Part shown: positions 61,714 through 64,000 of the stretch, piece by piece
Layout of the letters: each line of letters opens with the position of its first letter
Numbering within the stretch: position 1 is the stretch's first letter
Source of the DNA: Euglena gracilis
Taxonomy: Eukaryota; Euglenida; Euglenophyceae; Euglenales
Assembly: GCA_039621445.1 (NCBI GenBank)
Contig: CP154955.1
Coordinates: 55,185,341 to 55,249,340 of the forward strand
Direction of reading: 5' to 3'
Length of the DNA stretch: 64,000 nt
The notes under the pieces: generated by a model
Seen by the model: only the letters and a program-made list of their open reading frames with translations
The model's database searches: none
Told to the model about the DNA's origin: nothing
Program-made: the position numbers and the translations under genes

Positions 61714-61857
61714 AGGAAGGAAGGAAAGGTAGTTTTCACAGCAGCCGGCAAGGAAAGCAGGACCTCACCATCTTCTTGTGCTTCGCCCTCTTGGTCCCTT
61801 CCTCCCCCTTCCTTTGTCGTGGGAGTCCGAGGGTCTTCTTACTCTTTCTTACTTCGC

Positions 61858-62023
61858 GCCGACAGTTGGCTGACATAAGCCCTGCTTACTTACTTCTGTA
61901 CTGCATACTTACTTTTTCGTATTGCCGACAGTTGGCCTGACATAAGCCCTGCTTACTTATTTCTGCCCTGCGTACTTACTTTTTCGCGCCGACAGTTGGC
62001 TGACATAAGCCCTGCTACCAAAA
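61858..62023 (+). repeat. Three tandem copies of a 64-66 bp unit
   Basis: Units starting GCCGACAGTTGGC and TGACATAAGCCCTGC at 61858, 61924 and 61988, joined by TTACTTACTTCTG and TACTTACTTTTTCG segments. Confidence 0.9.
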
Positions 62024-62116
62024 TTGGTGCAAAGCATTTCGGTAGTCCAGGACGGAGGGACCCCCCTTGCGAAGCACAAAGCCAAAGATGGGACCCACCT
62101 TTCTGCGCCGGCTGTT

Positions 62117-62141
62117 TTGTGTGTGTGTGTGTGTGTGTGTG

Positions 62142-62175
<34 letters not shown>
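62117..62175. repeat. (GT)n microsatellite
   Basis: About 28 GT units with one GCGTTT interruption. Confidence 0.95.
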
Positions 62176-62176
<1 letters not shown>

Positions 62177-62377
62177 CGCGGTCCTGCCTTACTGCTTGAG
62201 TGCTGGCAGTTGGCTGACGCTTTGAAGTGGAACAGTCTAGGGTGACCCTCCCCCTTGTGAGCGAGCCTGTCTTTTTGGTGTGGGGGGTGGGCCCATCTTG
62301 GCTTTGTACTGGACCAACCTTTCTCAGCACTTCCCCAAGATGGGGCTTTGTGCACAACCCGGCTCTTTCTTCCTACA

Positions 62378-62555
62378 CTTTCTGTGGCATTTAATCTAAA
62401 ATAATGCTCTGAAAAGGCAGAAGAATTATTCCACCGACCCAGTTTGCACACTACTTCGGATGGTAACTTTCTGTGGCATTTAATCTAAAATAATGCTCTG
62501 AAAAGGCAGAAGAATTATTCCACCGACCCAGTTTGCACACTACTTCGGAAGGTAA
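62378..62555. repeat. 89-bp tandem duplication
   Basis: 62378-62466 is repeated at 62467-62555 with only a few differences at the ends. On the minus strand each copy encodes the terminal recombinase motif (GRWNNSSAFSEHYFR), so the active-site region is duplicated. Confidence 0.95.
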
Positions 62556-62960
62556 ACCGAATTTTTTGAACATTTTGACCCCCGCCCCCCTTGTGCCATG
62601 AGGGCCAAACCCAGACATGGGAACACCCAAACTTAGCGATTCTACCAATGCTATTGGCAGAGAGAGGGGCAAAAGGGGGAAGCAACGACAAAAACATTGG
62701 ACCACTGGGCTTGCCTTGATGAGAAGTCAGGGCCACACAAGTGTCAACCAGTTTCGCAGGACACGAAGCATGTGGTTGGCGGGTGATCAATGGTTCCTAA
62801 TGTGCTTCCTTATCTCCCTTCCTCTTGATGCTCCACTAACTCCTGCCCTCAAAGCAACTTTTGAGTCTTCTGGGTTGGCTGAGGTCTACACTCCCGCAAA
62901 GATGGAGCAGTCTGAGCACCACAATGGTCCAGTCCCTCACTTGACGAATGTCACTCGTTT
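62450..62960 (-). pseudogene. DIRS-type tyrosine recombinase, C-terminal part, frameshifted
   Basis: Minus-strand pieces in different frames carry recombinase features. About 62860-62955 gives VRDWTIVVLRLLHLCGSVDL (the first-box region). About 62680-62770 gives CPAKLVDTCVALTS...GPMF. About 62470-62600 gives HGTRGAG (H-x-x-R box) followed by LGRWNNSSAFSEHYFR with the catalytic Tyr. The first and later boxes are in different frames, so the gene is broken. DIRS elements use such recombinases, instead of integrases, for insertion. Confidence 0.75.
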
Positions 62961-63519
62961 GAGGGAAGAATTTTTTTCTTCAAGTTTCAACTTTTTTTGC
63001 ACTCCAAAAATCTGCATACTTTGTGGAAGATATGTTCCAAAAACCACTTGCAAGTTTGATTTGGCTGGTAAATTTTAAAGCTTCCTACCCATGGATCAGC
63101 AACAAGGCACAGTAAGCATTTCTGGCACTGTCGGGGTACTTCAGAAGTTGACATTTGAAGGAAATCCCCCCAGATACAGAACTCCCAGAGCTTTCTAAAA
63201 CTGATGTCATAACGTGGGAGGTTTGTCAGTTGGCTCAAATAAAATGAGATATTTTCAAGTGAAGCTTTTTTTTTTGAAGACCCTCCCTGATAGCATCAGA
63301 CAAAGGAGGGGCTAACGAGTTGGGGGCATTTCTTCCCCAAGCAATTTAGAAAAGACCCCACTGGGGCTGTATTTGTATCACTGGAAATCTTCTGTCGTGC
63401 AGCTTTATTAACAAGGGCCACCATGACATCCCAACCCAGTGAGGCATCACAGTCATGCACTGAAGGTGGGATTCTGTTTCAATCTTAATAATTAAAATTA
63501 GTTTCCAAGGGGGGTTTGC
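62961..63519 (-). other. Recombinase N-terminal/spacer region of the minus-strand DIRS remnant
   Basis: By position this should hold the N-terminal half of the recombinase, but I could not trace a clean frame. The short open minus frame 62987-63238 has no recognisable motif. Confidence 0.35.
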
Positions 63520-63650
63520 CTAAACCTGGTGGAAACCTTCTAAGGAATACTCTAGGCTGTTGACAGCCACGGCCTGGTGATGATGCCACCGAGCCACAAA
63601 TTTTGGCAGTTGAGCATTGCCAGAGCTGGCAAACATGTCCACTTGAGGTA
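63520..63650 (-). pseudogene. DIRS post-RNase H segment
   Basis: The minus-strand frame gives PQVDMFASSGNAQLPKFVAR, then W, and ends at TAG (complement of 63520-63522). The D-x-F-A-S...N...LP-F pattern follows RNase H in DIRS and related reverse-transcribing elements. It is in a different frame from the RNase H ORF, indicating decay. Confidence 0.65.
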
Positions 63651-63701
63651 AGAAATTGTGTTCTTTGCAGATGCAACAAAATTTTTGGAACATTTATTTT
63701 T

Positions 63702-64000
63702 TCAGGGTGTATTCCCCCTGTCTATTTTCCGTTGACTTATGCCATCTGCTAATATTTCCTCTGACTTGACCCAATTTGGGACAATTTTCACTTGCTTTGG
63801 TGGCACCGTCTCACGAGAGTGTTGAAAGGAGACTTTCTCCCCCCCTTTTTTCAGGTAACTGTAAGCTACTTGATTGTCTATAGTGAGGTGTATTGTCTCC
63901 CCAGGTTTTGCCAAGCTTTGAGTGGCGGCAATGGAGGCTTTTAACTCCTTTAGGTTGATATGAAGCCCTTTTTCTGATCTCCAAAATTCGTGTACTTTTT
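63702..64000 (-). pseudogene. DIRS-type RNase H domain, runs off the right edge
   Basis: Reading leftward from the edge: FWRSEKGLHINLKELKA, then IHLTIDNQVAYSYLKKGG and finally ILADGISQ before a stop at 63702-63704. W-x-x-E...HIN-x-x-EL-x-A and the TIDN-x-x-A-x-x-Y motif are those of DIRS/caulimovirus-type RNase H, with E and D catalytic residues visible. The reverse-transcriptase part lies outside the window. Confidence 0.8.

Larger units (their letters stand above)
61714..62377. other. Possible terminal region of DIRS remnants
   Basis: It contains the 64-66 base tandem repeat at 61858-62023, a GT microsatellite, and a partial echo of the repeat (GCAGTTGGCTGACGC) near 62206. No coding sequence. 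It lies between convergent retroelement fragments and may be their shared terminal sequence. Confidence 0.5.

Noticed and set aside
62617-63078. 153-residue plus-strand frame
   Set aside because: It is antisense to the recombinase remnant, whose motifs are on the minus strand.

Overview
This is a eukaryotic nuclear window with exon-intron genes, no bacterial-style coding and no recognisable RNA gene. Short GC-rich exons (about 40-230 bp) sit between canonical GT donors and pyrimidine-tract/AG acceptors. Introns run from about 0.2 to 7 kb and are full of microsatellites, poly-C/poly-G tracts and small transposons. The species cannot be fixed from the sequence. A GPR157-like receptor, hAT-like and DIRS elements and dense microsatellites fit an animal or a large-genome protist/alga. 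Most long open frames here are low-complexity shadows, so I call genes from splice-phase continuity and protein character.

Layout on the + strand. (1) About 377-10712: a spliced coiled-coil gene (gene A); most consecutive exons join in compatible phase, and it ends at TGA 10710. Its 5' part lies off the left edge. (2) 10991-32642: a spliced Pro/Ala/Ser-rich gene (gene B) with a short charged helix and a poly-serine C-terminus. (3) 34506-37548: a weak putative gene C, including a peptide that resembles a protein-kinase catalytic loop. (4) 38203-54972: the best identified gene (gene D), a seven-transmembrane receptor collinear with GPR157, in about ten exons. (5) 54973-59376: no gene seen. (6) 59377-64000: remnants of DIRS-type (tyrosine-recombinase) retrotransposons. 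A + strand Gag-like/reverse-transcriptase fragment ends at 61713. A - strand RNase H plus tyrosine-recombinase remnant runs in from the right edge and converges on it.

Mobile DNA dominates. At least nine elements have CAGG-type termini. Four of them have an exact 8-bp target-site duplication and the others have degraded ones, which is the hAT pattern. One family ending in GGACCGCCCTG is the commonest interspersed repeat, and three nested insertions can be read base by base. Other elements have long inverted termini flanked by TA and capped by homopolymer C/G. The most unusual structure is at 23.0-24.9 kb: a cluster of about 14 short palindromes on the theme TTGCGCA-NN-TGCGCAA, arranged in at least two large fold-back structures.
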